64,000 nucleotides of DNA from an uncultured Brachybacterium sp. (GTDB taxonomy: Bacteria > Actinomycetota > Actinomycetes > Actinomycetales > Dermabacteraceae): the NCBI RefSeq assembly GCF_947500705.1, contig NZ_CANMSY010000001.1:1-64000 (forward strand), read 5' to 3'. Made by a program: the position numbers and the translations under genes. Position 1 is the stretch's first letter. Each line of letters opens with the position of its first letter. The notes under the pieces are model-generated. The model worked only from the letters and a program-made list of their open reading frames with translations, had not been told where the DNA came from and did no database searches. Positions 45,487 through 55,298 of the stretch are shown piece by piece.

Positions 45487-47958
45487 GTGACCACTGCGTC
45501 GACCTGGCCGAACCACCCGTCCGCCCCGCCCTCCCCCGAGGAGCTCGAACAGCTGCACGCCTGGTGGCGGGCCGCGAACTACCTCTCCGTCGGTCAGATC
45601 TACCTCAAGGACAACCCGCTGCTGCGCAAGCCGCTGCAGCGGGAGCACGTCAAGCCGCGACTGCTCGGGCACTGGGGCACCACGCCGGGCCTGACCTTCC
45701 TCTACGCGCACGCGAACCGGGCGATCGTTCAGCGGGGGCTCAAGGCCATGTACATCACCGGCCCCGGCCACGGCGGCCCGGGGCTGGTCGCCTCGACCTA
45801 CCTCGAAGGCACCTATTCCGAGGTGTATCCGGCGGTGAGCGAGGACGAGGAAGGGTTGACGCGCCTGTTCACCCAGTTCTCCTTCCCCGGTGGCATCCCC
45901 TCGCACGTGGCCCCCGAGACGCCCGGCTCGATCCATGAGGGCGGCGAGCTCGGCTACGCGCTCTCGCACGCCTACGGCGCGATGTTCGACAGTCCGGACC
46001 AGATCGCCGTCACCGTGATCGGGGACGGCGAGGCGGAGACGGGACCGTTGGCCACCTCCTGGCACTCCAACAAGTTCGTCAACCCCCACAAGGACGGGGT
46101 GGTGCTGCCGATCCTGCATCTGAACGGCTACAAGATCGCCAATCCGACGGTGCTCGCCCGCATCGGAGAGGACGAGCTCGCCTCGCTCATGCGCGGCTAC
46201 GGGCACACCCCGCTGTTCTTCACCGGCGGGTTCGATGACGAGGACCCGCTGGAGATTCATCGGCGCTTCACGGAGGTCCTGGATCAGGCCCTCGATCAGA
46301 TCGCGGAGATCAAGCAGCAGGCACAGGAGGATGCCGAGGCCGGGCGCGAGACCGAGCGCCCCGCCTGGCCGATGATCGTGTTCCGGACCCCGAAGGGCTG
46401 GACCGGCCCCAAGGAGATCGACGGCCAGCAGACCGAGGGCTCCTGGCGCTCCCACCAGGTGCCGCTGTCCAATGCGCGCGACACCGACGAGCATCTCGCG
46501 AATCTCGATGCCTGGCTGCGGTCCTACCGGCCCGAGGAGCTGTTCGACGAGGACGGGAAGCTGGTCGCGTCCATCGCCGCAGCGGCTCCGACGGGCGAAC
46601 TGCGGATGTCCGCGAACCCTTCGACCAACGGCGGCTCGGTGCTCAAGCCCCTGCGGCTGCCCGACTTCCGGGAATACGGCGTCGATGTCCCCGCTCCGGG
46701 CGGTGCCGTCGCAGAGGCGACGAAGGTGCTGGGCACCTGGTTGCGGGATGTCGTCCGGGACAACCCGTCGACCTTCAGGATCTTCGGTCCGGACGAGACC
46801 GCGTCGAACCGGCTGCAGGCGGTCTACGAGGCCACCGACAAGCAATGGAACGCGGACTTCGAGGAGCATGACCGCTCCGAGCACCTGGCCCGCGCCGGGC
46901 GAGTGATGGAGGTGCTCTCCGAGCATCAGTGCCAGGGCTGGCTCGAGGGCTACCTGCTCACCGGCCGCCACGGCCTGTTCTCCTCCTACGAGGCGTTCAT
47001 CCACATCGTCGACTCGATGGTCAACCAGCACGCCAAGTGGCTCAAGGTGACCAATGAGCTCGAATGGCGCCGTCCGATCGCCTCGCTGAACTATCTGCTG
47101 AGCTCACATGTGTGGCGTCAGGACCACAACGGCTTCTCTCACCAGGACCCGGGCTTCATCGACCACATGGTCAACAAGAAGGCCGAGATCGTGCGGGTCT
47201 ACCTCCCGCCGGATGCCAACACGCTGCTGTCGACCTATGACCACTGCCTGCGCTCGACGCAGTACGTGAACGTCGTCGTCGCCGGCAAGCAGCCGGGCCC
47301 GAGCTGGTTGAGCATGGACGAGGCGGTCGTCCACTGCACACGCGGGCTGGGGATCTGGGACTGGGCGGGCACCGAGCAGAGCGGCCAGGAACCGGAGGTG
47401 GTGCTCGCCTGCGCCGGGGACATCCCCACCATCGAGGTGCTCGCTGCGGCGAAGATCCTGCGTGAGGAGATCCCCGGGCTGCGGGTGCGGGTGCTGAACG
47501 TCGTGGACCTGATGCGACTGCAGGATGAGAGCGAGCACCCGCACGGCCTCTCGCAGCGGGACTTCACCGGGTACTTCGGGCAGGACATCCCCGTGGTGTT
47601 CGCCTATCACGGTTATCCGTGGCTGATCCATCGCCTGGCCTACCGCCACGATCGCGCCTCCCGGATCCATGTCCGCGGGTACAAGGAGGAGGGCACCACC
47701 ACGACTCCCTTCGACATGCTGATGCTCAACGACGCGGACCGTTATCACCTGGTGATGGATGTGATCGACCGGGTCGAGGGGCTCGCCGTCCGCTACGCCG
47801 GCCTGCGTCAGCAGATGGTCGACACGCGCCTGCGGGCGCGGGCTCACGCCTACGAGCATGGGGAGGACGCCCCGGAGATCGCCCAGTGGCAGTGGGGAGA
47901 CGGCGGGGATTCCGTTGCCGGCGCGACCCTGACGGACACCGGCGGTGACAACGGGTGA
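45487..47958 (+). CDS. xfp: Phosphoketolase (xylulose 5-phosphate/fructose 6-phosphate)
   Basis: An 823-residue thiamine diphosphate enzyme that cleaves xylulose 5-phosphate (and perhaps fructose 6-phosphate) with phosphate, giving acetyl phosphate and glyceraldehyde 3-phosphate or erythrose 4-phosphate. Family signatures [18 protein letters not shown] and [20 protein letters not shown] (cofactor loop) are present, as are [20 protein letters not shown] and [20 protein letters not shown]. The length is typical. GTG 45487 follows GAGGAGCTCTC. It could draw on fructose 6-phosphate made by hxlB (inference). No acetate kinase or phosphotransacetylase gene is adjacent. Confidence 0.97.
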   Translation: MTTASTWPNHPSAPPSPEELEQLHAWWRAANYLSVGQIYLKDNPLLRKPLQREHVKPRLLGHWGTTPGLTFLYAHANRAIVQRGLKAMYITGPGHGGPGLVASTYLEGTYSEVYPAVSEDEEGLTRLFTQFSFPGGIPSHVAPETPGSIHEGGELGYALSHAYGAMFDSPDQIAVTVIGDGEAETGPLATSWHSNKFVNPHKDGVVLPILHLNGYKIANPTVLARIGEDELASLMRGYGHTPLFFTGGFDDEDPLEIHRRFTEVLDQALDQIAEIKQQAQEDAEAGRETERPAWPMIVFRTPKGWTGPKEIDGQQTEGSWRSHQVPLSNARDTDEHLANLDAWLRSYRPEELFDEDGKLVASIAAAAPTGELRMSANPSTNGGSVLKPLRLPDFREYGVDVPAPGGAVAEATKVLGTWLRDVVRDNPSTFRIFGPDETASNRLQAVYEATDKQWNADFEEHDRSEHLARAGRVMEVLSEHQCQGWLEGYLLTGRHGLFSSYEAFIHIVDSMVNQHAKWLKVTNELEWRRPIASLNYLLSSHVWRQDHNGFSHQDPGFIDHMVNKKAEIVRVYLPPDANTLLSTYDHCLRSTQYVNVVVAGKQPGPSWLSMDEAVVHCTRGLGIWDWAGTEQSGQEPEVVLACAGDIPTIEVLAAAKILREEIPGLRVRVLNVVDLMRLQDESEHPHGLSQRDFTGYFGQDIPVVFAYHGYPWLIHRLAYRHDRASRIHVRGYKEEGTTTTPFDMLMLNDADRYHLVMDVIDRVEGLAVRYAGLRQQMVDTRLRARAHAYEHGEDAPEIAQWQWGDGGDSVAGATLTDTGGDNG

Positions 47959-47998
47959 GGCACCGCCTGAGGCAGAGTCTCAGGCCTGCGGCGAGGGG

Positions 47999-48693
47999 TC
48001 AGGTCGTCGCGTGGCGCTGCAGGTCCGGGACCTCTGCACGCTGCGTGAAGCCTGCCGCGAGGTACGTCTCCACGGCGCCCGCCTGGACCGCGGCGTGCAC
48101 ACCAGTGCGCTCGAGGAACCCATGCCGCGCAGCTGGGCGGCGGCGGCACGGCTGATCGCACGTCCGTAGCCGCGCCCGCGGTGGTCCGCGTGCACGCCCA
48201 TCGGTTCGAGGAGTCCGGGGCGGCCGACGCCGACCTGCTCGATGAGGAGCCCGGGCTCTTCGACCGGTGCGGTCAGATCCCGGCACAGGGGAAACCAGGG
48301 CTCTCCCTCGCTCCAGCCGCGCCGCAGCAGCCCGGTGCGAAGGCCGAGTGCGGAATGCGCCTCCACGTAGACCTGCCCCTCCGGCAGCACCCCGTGCTCC
48401 GGCTCGGCGAGGGACTCGGCCAGGGTGCGGGCGAGCTCCTCGTCGGCGGCGAGGGCCGGCTCCACGGCAGTGCGCAGAAGGTCCGCACCGTCGAGCAGGC
48501 CGACGGCGACCAGTTGGTCGTCGCGCCGCCAGAGGCGCAGGTGCGCCGCCGTGGCCTCGGCCCCGCGCAGGTGGTGCCAGCCGAGATCGCCGGGGTGGAG
48601 ATGGAAGGGTCCCTCCTCGCGGTGCCAGGTGCGCAGCGTCCCGTTCACCTGCTCGAGGTGGACCGGGGCCGGGATGGTGAGTGTGATCGCCAT
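47999..48693 (-). pseudogene. GNAT acetyltransferase with a frameshift near its 3' end
   Basis: From ATG 48693 the frame (MAITLTIPAPVHLEQVNGTL) gives a GNAT-like protein with the acetyl-CoA loop VHADHRGRGYGRAISRAAAA. At about 48085 the homologous frame jumps: the ATG frame goes on as an Arg-rich tail ending at 47980, whereas the expected C-terminal strand (AGAVETYLAAGFTQRAEVPD) lies in the next frame and ends at 47999. One missing base would explain it. The C-terminal part of the acetyl-CoA domain is therefore altered. Whether the product is active, or the shift is a sequencing error, is not decidable. Confidence 0.75.
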
Positions 48694-48863
48694 GGCTGGA
48701 TCTCATCATCGTCGAGGCTGAGGGTCCAGGGGTTTGCGGCCGCGCGGGGGCGCCCGGGCCGTTGCTCGGTTCGAGGGGCGCCGTCGACAGCCGACACTAC
48801 GATCGTGATGAGGACGAACAGGGGCGCGGCGGTGTGCGCGGCGCCCACCGGGAAGGAGCGGAG

Positions 48864-49163
48864 ATGAGCGACGCGGCAGCCGACGGCACCGCGCCGGTGC
48901 GACGGATCGTGAGGATCCGCGGGCGGGTCCAAGGGGTCGGGTTCCGGATGGACGCCGCCTCGGCGGCGAAGCGGCTGGGCGTCGGCGGCACCGTCCGGAA
49001 CCTGCTCGATGGCTCGGTCGAGGCCGATGTCGAGGGCACGCCGGAGGCGGTGGACTCGATGATCGAGCACCTGCGGCAGGGGCCCTCCAGCGCCCGTGTC
49101 GACGGGATCGACGTGCGCCGGGAGGCCCCGCGGGGAGCGGACTCGTTCCGGGTCACCGGCTGA
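48864..49163 (+). CDS. acyP: Acylphosphatase
   Basis: A 99-residue enzyme that hydrolyses carboxyl-phosphate bonds such as acetyl phosphate or 1,3-bisphosphoglycerate. The phosphate loop [18 protein letters not shown] with the catalytic Arg is intact, as is the second motif [19 protein letters not shown] with the catalytic Asn. The length is close to the usual 90-98. ATG 48864 follows GGAAGGAG. Acetyl phosphate made by the nearby phosphoketolase would be a possible substrate (inference only). Confidence 0.93.
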   Translation: MSDAAADGTAPVRRIVRIRGRVQGVGFRMDAASAAKRLGVGGTVRNLLDGSVEADVEGTPEAVDSMIEHLRQGPSSARVDGIDVRREAPRGADSFRVTG

Positions 49164-49172
49164 ACGCGGACT

Positions 49173-49271
49173 CCGGGGCCACCGGGGTCACCGGGGCCAC
49201 CGGGGTCACCGGGGTCACCGGGGTCACCGGGGTCACCGGGGTCACCGGGGTCACCGGGGTCACCGGGGTCA
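49173..49271. repeat. 9-bp minisatellite, CCGGGGTCA x11
   Basis: Eleven head-to-tail units of CCGGGGTCA fill 49173-49271; units 1 and 3 have C for T (CCGGGGCCA). It lies between the acylphosphatase stop (49163) and the MFS gene. The MFS stop codon, TGA at 49271-49269, is supplied by the terminal repeat unit. On the minus strand another frame through the array reads Val-Thr-Pro repeats. Copy number is likely to vary. Confidence 0.95.
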
Positions 49272-50450
49272 CCGGGAAGTCGTCGCCTGCCGCCCGCGAA
49301 CTCGGGAGGTGAGCACATAGCGTGCGGCCACGAGCGCGCCGGCGCTCACCATCGCGGTCGAGGTGAGGATCAGGATCCCCTGACCGGCCCGGTCGATGAT
49401 CAGCCCGCCCACAAGGGCACCGAGAGCAATCGACACGTTGAAGACCGCGCTGTTCAGAGCGGTGCCCTCTTCGAGCACCTCCCCGGCCTCGGAACCCACG
49501 AAGGCCTGGATGGCCACCGAGATCGCACCGACGAACAGCCCCCACAGCGGCAGGATCGCGAGGGCCCAGGCCGGGCTGTCCATGAGCAGGTACACCGCGA
49601 TCAGCGACACCGCCACCCCGGCGGAGACCACCAGCACACCCCAGGGTGCGCTGCGGCGCAGCAGCGGGGCGACGGCGAAGTTCCCGATCAGCCCGGCGAT
49701 GCCGTAGGCCAGGAGCATCATGCCGATGTCGGTCACGGGCACGTCTGCCCGCTCCAGCAGGATGGGGCTCACATAGGAGTAGGTGATGAACTGCGCGACC
49801 ACGACCAGGAGCGTGAGCGCGACCGCGTAGCGCACGCCGGGGGTGCGGGCGGCGACGAGCATCATCGCCGGTGTGACCTTGACCGGCGAGCGCACGGGCC
49901 GCACCAGTACCAGGATCAGGAGAGCGACCACCGCAGCGAGGGCTCCGACGATCGCGAAGGCGGCGCGCCATCCCATATGGGCTCCGATCCAGGCGGCGAC
50001 CGGAACACCCAGCACGAGCGCGGCCCCGGCGCCGCTGAAGGCGATGGTCAGCGCTCGCGCTGCATGCTCCTTCCGGACCTGGCCGAGGGCGACGATCGCC
50101 ATCACCGCCCAGTACAGACCGATCGAGATGCCGGCGAAGAGGCGGGAGAGGAGCAGCACCGCGAAGTTCGGGGCGAAGACGCTCAGCGCGCTGGAGACGA
50201 CCACGGAGGCGAGAGCCAGGACCAGAACGAGCCGGCGATCCATCCCCCGCACGAGCACGGGGGTGAGGACGGCGACGATTCCGGCGAGCACCCCGGGCAC
50301 CGTGACGGTGAGCCCGGCCATGCCCTCGCTCACTCCGAGATCCGGTGCCATCACGCTGAGCACCCCGATGGGCAGCTCCTCGATGGTGATGAGCACGAAG
50401 ATCCCGGCTGCGAGCGCGACGACCCCGGCCCAACGGCGTGCACTGTCCAC
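49269..50450 (-). CDS. MFS transporter (drug efflux type)
   Basis: A 393-residue major facilitator protein with about 12 helices. The first helices carry [20 protein letters not shown], a DHA1-type start, and loop 2-3 [34 protein letters not shown] and [24 protein letters not shown] are typical. Relatives export drugs or sugars; the substrate is unknown. GTG 50450 is chosen because CGAGGAG lies 8 nt upstream; a longer start, GTG 50519, overlaps a possible -10. Its stop lies in the 9-bp minisatellite, so the C-terminus depends on repeat phase. Confidence 0.85.
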   Translation of the reverse strand: MDSARRWAGVVALAAGIFVLITIEELPIGVLSVMAPDLGVSEGMAGLTVTVPGVLAGIVAVLTPVLVRGMDRRLVLVLALASVVVSSALSVFAPNFAVLLLSRLFAGISIGLYWAVMAIVALGQVRKEHAARALTIAFSGAGAALVLGVPVAAWIGAHMGWRAAFAIVGALAAVVALLILVLVRPVRSPVKVTPAMMLVAARTPGVRYAVALTLLVVVAQFITYSYVSPILLERADVPVTDIGMMLLAYGIAGLIGNFAVAPLLRRSAPWGVLVVSAGVAVSLIAVYLLMDSPAWALAILPLWGLFVGAISVAIQAFVGSEAGEVLEEGTALNSAVFNVSIALGALVGGLIIDRAGQGILILTSTAMVSAGALVAARYVLTSRVRGRQATTSR

Positions 50451-50563
50451 TGCTGATGCTCCTCGTTCCCCGGCCTTGCGCCCCCGGCCTCGCGCGTGAT
50501 CGCGCCCGGACTCACCCACGATAATTCACTGCAGGTGAAGCGGTCCTTCGTCGAGAAGGGGCG

Positions 50564-50630
50564 GCCCTCCGGAAGGAGGGCGACGCCTCCGACGTCAGAG
50601 GACCCCGGCTGCTCGACGCAACCGGGGTCC
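50564..50630 (-). terminator. Two hairpins between the NAD(P)-binding gene and the MFS gene
   Basis: GCCCTCC/GGAGGGC with a GGAA loop (50564-50581) and GGACCCCGG/CCGGGGTCC (50600-50630) lie in tandem, 27-93 bp after the NAD(P)-binding gene stop at 50657. They probably end that transcript before the MFS gene. Confidence 0.55.
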
Positions 50631-50656
50631 CCGAGGCGACGATGTCGCCCGCAGCG

Positions 50657-51310
50657 TCAGCTCACGCTGTCGAAGGCCGCGCCGATCTCCTGCTCACCAT
50701 CGTTGAACTGGAGGAACTTCCCGGCGGTGCGGGGACGCTCGATGGCGGCCGCGATGGTGCGGGCCACATTGGCGCGGGAGGTCGTCCCGCTCTCGGGAGC
50801 GCCGAGTGCGATCCGTCCGGTCGGCTCCTCGAGGGTGAGTCCCGAGGGGCCGAGGATCGTCCACGCCAGCTGGGTCTTCTGCAGGTGAGCGTCGGCCTGG
50901 GCCTTGGCCTCCGCGTAGGCATGGAACGGCTCGCCCTCAGGGACGCCGTGCTCCAGGCTCGCGCCGAAGTAGCTGACCATCACGTAGCGCTCCGCACCAG
51001 CGCGCTGCGCGGCCTCCATCGACGCGATCGCCGCGTCCTGATCGACCGCGATGGTGCGCTGCGGGTCGCCGCCGCCGGCGCCGGCGGACCACACCACCGC
51101 GTCCTTGCCGCGCAGGAGCTCGTCCCAGCCCGCGGCGTCGAGGCTCTCGATGTCGCTGAGCACCGCCTTCGCCCCCGTGGCCTCGACCTCTGCCGCATGG
51201 GCAGGGTTGCGGATCACCGAGTGCACCGTGTGCCCGGCCTCCACGAGCAGCGGGGCCGCGAGCAGCGCGACCTTTCCATGTCCTCCGATAAGTGCAATAT
51301 CCATACCCAT
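50657..51310 (-). CDS. NAD(P)-binding protein (atypical SDR)
   Basis: A 217-residue Rossmann-fold protein. MDIALIGGHGKVALLAAPLL holds a GGHGKVA variant of the glycine motif, and VLSDIESLDAAGWDELLRGKDAVVWSAGA and AERYVMVSYFGASLEHG match NAD(P)H-binding SDR relatives such as YwnB. WTILGPSGLTLEEPTGRIAL belongs to the substrate side. The true activity is unknown. ATG 51310 has GGTGA 7 nt upstream; ATG 51304 is a possible alternative. It diverges from the DUF808 gene. Confidence 0.87.
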   Translation of the reverse strand: MGMDIALIGGHGKVALLAAPLLVEAGHTVHSVIRNPAHAAEVEATGAKAVLSDIESLDAAGWDELLRGKDAVVWSAGAGGGDPQRTIAVDQDAAIASMEAAQRAGAERYVMVSYFGASLEHGVPEGEPFHAYAEAKAQADAHLQKTQLAWTILGPSGLTLEEPTGRIALGAPESGTTSRANVARTIAAAIERPRTAGKFLQFNDGEQEIGAAFDSVS

Positions 51311-51529
51311 CACACTGTCACCACTGCCCCCAGGAGTCGAGCCTTGTTCGCGGTGTTCGCCGCGGGTGGACATCGGGTTCCGCTGCCGCCGGACGCACGC
51401 CGTGCGCACGTCGCGCCCTGCGGATCGCATCACGGTGCCGCCGGGCATCGGGCTCACTGTGCACACGCCCGTTATCCTGAGCCGGATCGCCGCGCGTGCG
51501 GCCGTCCCCTCGAGAGAAGGAACCTCAGC

Positions 51530-52555
51530 ATGGCCGGTGGACTCGCTGCACTGCTCGATGACGTCGCCGCAATCGCGCGCCTGGCCGCAGCCAGCACGGA
51601 CGACATAGCCGCCGCCTCCGTCAAGGCGAGCTCGAAGGCCATGGGCGTGGTGATCGATGATGCCGCGGTGACGCCCCAGTACGTGAAGGGGCTCCAGCCC
51701 AAGCGCGAACTGCCGATCATCTGGCGGATCACCAAGGGCTCCTTCCGCAACAAGCTCATCTTCATCCTGCCGGTCCTGCTGCTGCTGAGCATCTTCGCAC
51801 CCTGGGCACTGACGCCGATCCTGATGCTCGGCGGGCTCTACCTCAGCTTCGAGGGCGCCGAGAAGATCTGGGAGCTGGTCAGCGGGAAGCCGAAGAAGGC
51901 GCCGGCCGCCGCCAAGGGAGCCGACGCCGAGGACAAGATCGTCTCGAGCGCGGTACGCACGGACCTGATCCTCTCCGCAGAGATCATGGTCATCTCCATG
52001 AACTCGATCGAGGCGGACTCGCTGTGGGCGCGTGCCGCCGTGCTCGTGGTGGTCGCGATCGGCATCACCGTGCTGGTCTACGGGGCCGTGGGCATCCTGG
52101 TGAAGATGGACGATGTGGGCCTCGCGATGGCGGCCGACAAGGAGTCGGAGTTCAAGCAGAAGTTCGGCAACGGCCTGGTCCAGGCGATGCCGAAGGTCAT
52201 GACCGTGATCAGCTACGTGGGCATGGTCGCGATGCTCTGGGTGGGAGGCCACATCCTGCTCGTCGGCACCCATGACCTGGGCCTCGCCCAGCCCTACGGA
52301 TTCGTGCACCACCTCGAGGGCCTCGTGGCCGGCATCGCCGGTATCGGCGGCGTGCTCGCCTGGCTGATCAACACCTTCTTCTCGTTCGTGTTCGGCCTGA
52401 TCATCGGCGGCATCGTCGCCGTTGTCATCCACTTCCTGCCCTTCGGTCACCACGGCGACGACGAGGGCGGCGCGGCGAGCGCCGACGGCACCGACACCTC
52501 CGCCGGCTCCCCCGCCGCCCCAGGGAGCCCGACGCGCAGCACTCCCCGGCACTGA
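51530..52555 (+). CDS. DUF808 membrane protein
   Basis: A 341-residue membrane protein. MAGGLAALLDDVAAIARLAA and KAMGVVIDDAAVTPQYVKGL are the strongly conserved DUF808 N-terminus, and LPIIWRITKGSFRNKLIFIL opens the first helix. Five or six further hydrophobic helices follow, ending with NTFFSFVFGLIIGGIVAVVI. The tail is acidic and Ser/Pro-rich. The family has no established function (YedI in E. coli). ATG 51530 follows AGAAGGAACCTCAGC. A possible -10 (TATCCT, 51473-51478) lies upstream. Confidence 0.92.
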   Translation: MAGGLAALLDDVAAIARLAAASTDDIAAASVKASSKAMGVVIDDAAVTPQYVKGLQPKRELPIIWRITKGSFRNKLIFILPVLLLLSIFAPWALTPILMLGGLYLSFEGAEKIWELVSGKPKKAPAAAKGADAEDKIVSSAVRTDLILSAEIMVISMNSIEADSLWARAAVLVVVAIGITVLVYGAVGILVKMDDVGLAMAADKESEFKQKFGNGLVQAMPKVMTVISYVGMVAMLWVGGHILLVGTHDLGLAQPYGFVHHLEGLVAGIAGIGGVLAWLINTFFSFVFGLIIGGIVAVVIHFLPFGHHGDDEGGAASADGTDTSAGSPAAPGSPTRSTPRH

Positions 52556-52603
52556 GCCGCCCCGCGGGCCCCGCTCCGCACCCCCCGGGCGCAGGCACCG
52601 CAG

Positions 52604-52658
52604 GATCGTACGAGAACGAGCCAGAATCCGTGAGGATCTGGCTCGTTCTCGTACGATC
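52604..52658 (+). terminator. Strong bidirectional hairpin between DUF808 and a phosphoribosyltransferase gene
   Basis: GATCGTACGAGAACGAGCC with AGAATCC (52604-52629) pairs with GGATCTGGCTCGTTCTCGTACGATC in reverse order (52634-52658), with one bulged A and a GTGA loop. It lies between two convergent genes and would serve both. Confidence 0.8.
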
Positions 52659-52696
52659 GCGGACGCTCAGGGCCCTCCGCCGGCCGGAGTGACGGG

Positions 52697-53209
52697 TCAG
52701 GCACCGGCCGGGGTGACGGGCGGCTCGGCCGACCAGGGGAAGACGATCCACTCATCGGTGCGGCGCCACACGTAATCCGGGGAGACGACGGAGGCGGACT
52801 TCGCGTAGAGCACGGCGCTGCGGGCGTCGGCGCCCATCTCCCGCAGCAGGTCGAGGACCAGGGCGAGGGTGCGGCCGGAGTCGGCGACATCGTCGACCAC
52901 CAGCAGGCGCTTGCCCTTGATCGACTCGGTGTCGAGCATCGGAGCGAGCAGCACCGGGTCGGGCAGCGTCTCATGGACGTCGGTGTAGAACTCGACGTTG
53001 ATCGCATCGGCGAGCTTGAGGCCGAGTGCGTAGGACAGCGAGCCTGCGGGCAGCAGCCCGCCGCGGGCGACCGCGATCACGATCTCGGGCTCGAAGTCGG
53101 AATCGGCGATGCTCTGTGCCAGCTCGCGCGAGGCGGTGCCGAACAGCTCCCAGCTCAGCACCTCCTTGACGACGAGGTCGGAGGAATCGGCATGGAAGGC
53201 CTGGGACAT
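52697..53209 (-). CDS. Phosphoribosyltransferase
   Basis: A 170-residue type I phosphoribosyltransferase. The PRPP-binding motif is LLVVDDVADSGRTLALVLDL (about residues 101-120), preceded by VIAVARGGLLPAGSLSYALG, the flexible region VEFYTDVHE, and the late VWRRTDEWIVFPWSA segment. This pattern suits xanthine/guanine-type (Gpt-like) purine salvage enzymes, but the base is not fixed. ATG 53209 follows GAGGAGAACCG. The intergenic stretch to the fructose operon is divergent and contains the operator-like repeat at 53392. Confidence 0.9.
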   Translation of the reverse strand: MSQAFHADSSDLVVKEVLSWELFGTASRELAQSIADSDFEPEIVIAVARGGLLPAGSLSYALGLKLADAINVEFYTDVHETLPDPVLLAPMLDTESIKGKRLLVVDDVADSGRTLALVLDLLREMGADARSAVLYAKSASVVSPDYVWRRTDEWIVFPWSAEPPVTPAGA

Positions 53210-53391
53210 CGGTTCGGTTCTCCTCGGAAGGGACGCTGCAGAGTGCTCCGATGGTAGCCGTCCCTGACGTTGCGGCCGGGCGCTGGAGCCCAGGGTCTGC
53301 TCTTCCTCACAGCTCTCTCTCCTCACAGCTCTGCCTCCTCGCGCCGTGCGCGACGTCGCTGTCTTTCGGTGGCCGTCTCACAGCATCCCGC

Positions 53392-53430
53392 AAAACCCAC
53401 ATACTCCCACTGTTGTTTCATGTGGTTTTT
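53392..53430. promoter_or_regulatory. Inverted repeat upstream of the fructose operon, probable FruR operator
   Basis: AAAACCCACAT (53392-53402) and ATGTGGTTTTT (53420-53430) form an inverted pair with one mismatch and a 17-bp spacer. It is an AT-rich island in a GC-rich genome, 75 bp before the DeoR-type gene. It is the natural candidate operator for that repressor; this is inference. Confidence 0.55.
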
Positions 53431-53504
53431 GGGGTTATGGTGTCCTCACGCGGCACAGCCTTCTGGATCGCCGCTCCCGCCCCGTCGATGAAGCAGGTGG
53501 ATGC

Positions 53505-54266
53505 ATGTACGCCCCAGAGCGCCGACATCAGATCCTGGATGCGCTGACCGGCTCCGGCCGTGTCACCGTGACCGATCTCGCCGCACAGTTCGAGGTGGCC
53601 ACCGAGACCATCCGTCGTGACCTCGACCAGCTCGCCGATCGCGGGCTCCTGGCCCGTGTGCACGGCGGAGCCGTGACCCGGCACCCCGGGGAGGTGGAAC
53701 CGGACCTCGAGGCCCGTCGGATCACCAACATCGACGCCAAGAGACGCCTCGCCCTCGCCGCCGCGCGCCTGCTGCCCGCCGATCCCCATGCCGCCGTGCT
53801 GCTGGACGCCGGCACCACCACCGGCGAGCTGCTCCCTCATCTCGACGGGCGTCGCGGCCCCGTGATCACCAACGCTCCCGCGATCGCGCAGGGCGCCCTG
53901 CGCCATACCGACCTGGCCGTGCATGTGCTGCCCGGCCGGGTGCGCCCCGCTACCGAGGCCGCAGTCGGGGCCACCACCGTCGACGCGATCCGACTGCTGC
54001 ACCCGGAGATCGCCTTCCTCGGCTGCAACGGCCTGGGGCCCGAGGGGTTCACGACCCCCGACCCCGACGAAGCCGCGGTGAAGACGGCCATGGTGAGATC
54101 CGCCGAGCGTCGGGTGGTCCTCGCGGACTCCTCGAAGTTCGGTGTCACCCGGCTGGTCACCTTCGCCGCCCTCGCAGAGGTCGACGTCCTGGTCACCGAC
54201 GCCCCCCCCGCTCCTGAGCTCCACGCCCTGCTCCTCGAGGCCGGGGTCGAGGTGATCTGCGCATGA
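53505..54266 (+). CDS. fruR: DeoR/GlpR-family repressor of the fructose operon
   Basis: A 253-residue transcription factor. The DeoR helix-turn-helix (RRHQILDALTGSGRVTVTDL, then VATETIRRDLDQLADRGLLARVHGG) spans residues 6-57. The effector domain, related to isomerases, has LLDAGTTTGELLPHL and VVLADSSKFG, which bind sugar phosphates (fructose 1-phosphate expected). ATG 53505 follows AGGTGGATGC. Its stop overlaps the fruK start (ATGA), so regulator, kinase and permease form one operon, the classic actinobacterial order. Confidence 0.93.
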   Translation: MYAPERRHQILDALTGSGRVTVTDLAAQFEVATETIRRDLDQLADRGLLARVHGGAVTRHPGEVEPDLEARRITNIDAKRRLALAAARLLPADPHAAVLLDAGTTTGELLPHLDGRRGPVITNAPAIAQGALRHTDLAVHVLPGRVRPATEAAVGATTVDAIRLLHPEIAFLGCNGLGPEGFTTPDPDEAAVKTAMVRSAERRVVLADSSKFGVTRLVTFAALAEVDVLVTDAPPAPELHALLLEAGVEVICA

Positions 54267-55219
54267 TCATCACCTTCACCGCGAATCCCTCGCTGGATCG
54301 GACGGTCGACCTCGGCGGCCCGCTCACCCCCGGAGGCGTGCATCGCATCGTCGCGGACCACACCCAGCCCGGTGGCAAGGGCATCAATGTCGCACTCGGC
54401 GTGCACCGGGCGGGCCTGCCCGTCACCGCGGTGCTCCCTGCCGCACCGGAGGACCCCCTGCTCGCCCTGCTCGCCGCGGAAGAGCTGACCGTCCGCTCCA
54501 GCCCGATCGCGGGCCGGGTGCGCACGAACGTCACCGTGCTCTCGAGTCCGCAGCTCACCACCAAGCTCAACGAGCCCGGGGCGACCCTGTCCCGCCTCGA
54601 GATCGCCGCGCTCGAGCAGCTCCTGCTGGGAGCTGCCGGCCCGCAGGACACCGTGATGCTCTCCGGCTCCCTGGCCCCGGGCCTTCCGGTCGACGAGTAC
54701 GTGCGCCTGGTGCAGCAGCTCCACGCCCAGGGCGCCCGGGTCGGCGTCGACACCTCCGACGCACCGCTCGCAGCACTCGCCGCCGCTCTGCCGCACGTCG
54801 CTCCGGACTTCCTCAAACCCAACGCCGAGGAGCTCGGACAGATCGTCGGCGCCGGCGGTGCCGACCTCGAGCAGCAGGCCTCCGACGGCGACCTCACCGG
54901 AGTGCACGAGGCCGCCCTGGACCTGCACCATCGCGGCGTCGGCGCCGTGCTGGTGACCCTCGGCGGGGCCGGCGGCCTGCTCGCCACCGAGGGCGCCGCC
55001 TGGTACTGCCCCTCCGCCGCAGGCCCGGTGGTCTCGACCGTCGGTGCCGGCGACTCGGCGACCGCGGGATACCTGATCGCCCGCGCCCTCGGGGAGGGCC
55101 CGGCGCAGCGCCTGGCCCGCGCCCTCGCCTACGGGACGGCCGCCGTCGGCCTGCCCGGCACCACCATCCCCCGGCCCGACCAGGTGCGCGTCGACGCCAC
55201 CGCCGTCGTCCGACTCTGA
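54263..55219 (+). CDS. fruK: 1-phosphofructokinase
   Basis: A 318-residue PfkB-family sugar kinase that phosphorylates fructose 1-phosphate to fructose 1,6-bisphosphate. The N-terminal ITFTANPSLDRTVDLGGPL and QPGGKGINVALGVHRAGLPV are typical, and the catalytic motif STVGAGDSATAGYLIARAL contains the base Asp. FLKPNAEELGQIVGA and VLVTLGGAGGLL are further signatures. It lies between fruR (overlap) and fruA (79-bp gap), which supports specificity for the 1-phosphate over tagatose phosphate. Confidence 0.95.
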   Translation: MIITFTANPSLDRTVDLGGPLTPGGVHRIVADHTQPGGKGINVALGVHRAGLPVTAVLPAAPEDPLLALLAAEELTVRSSPIAGRVRTNVTVLSSPQLTTKLNEPGATLSRLEIAALEQLLLGAAGPQDTVMLSGSLAPGLPVDEYVRLVQQLHAQGARVGVDTSDAPLAALAAALPHVAPDFLKPNAEELGQIVGAGGADLEQQASDGDLTGVHEAALDLHHRGVGAVLVTLGGAGGLLATEGAAWYCPSAAGPVVSTVGAGDSATAGYLIARALGEGPAQRLARALAYGTAAVGLPGTTIPRPDQVRVDATAVVRL

Positions 55220-55298
55220 CGCCCTCCGTCCCTGACCCTGTCCCACCCTGCACGTCCTCACTCCGCGGTCGCGGAGGAGCCCGTTCGAAGGAGAACCC

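Noticed and set aside
49173-49271. CRISPR array or collagen-like coding repeat
   Set aside because: There are no spacers; the Val-Thr-Pro frame is read only past the MFS stop and has no independent start.
50451-50519. Longer N-terminus for the MFS transporter
   Set aside because: GTG 50519 overlaps a possible TATCGT -10 and has no ribosome-binding site, whereas GTG 50450 follows CGAGGAG.
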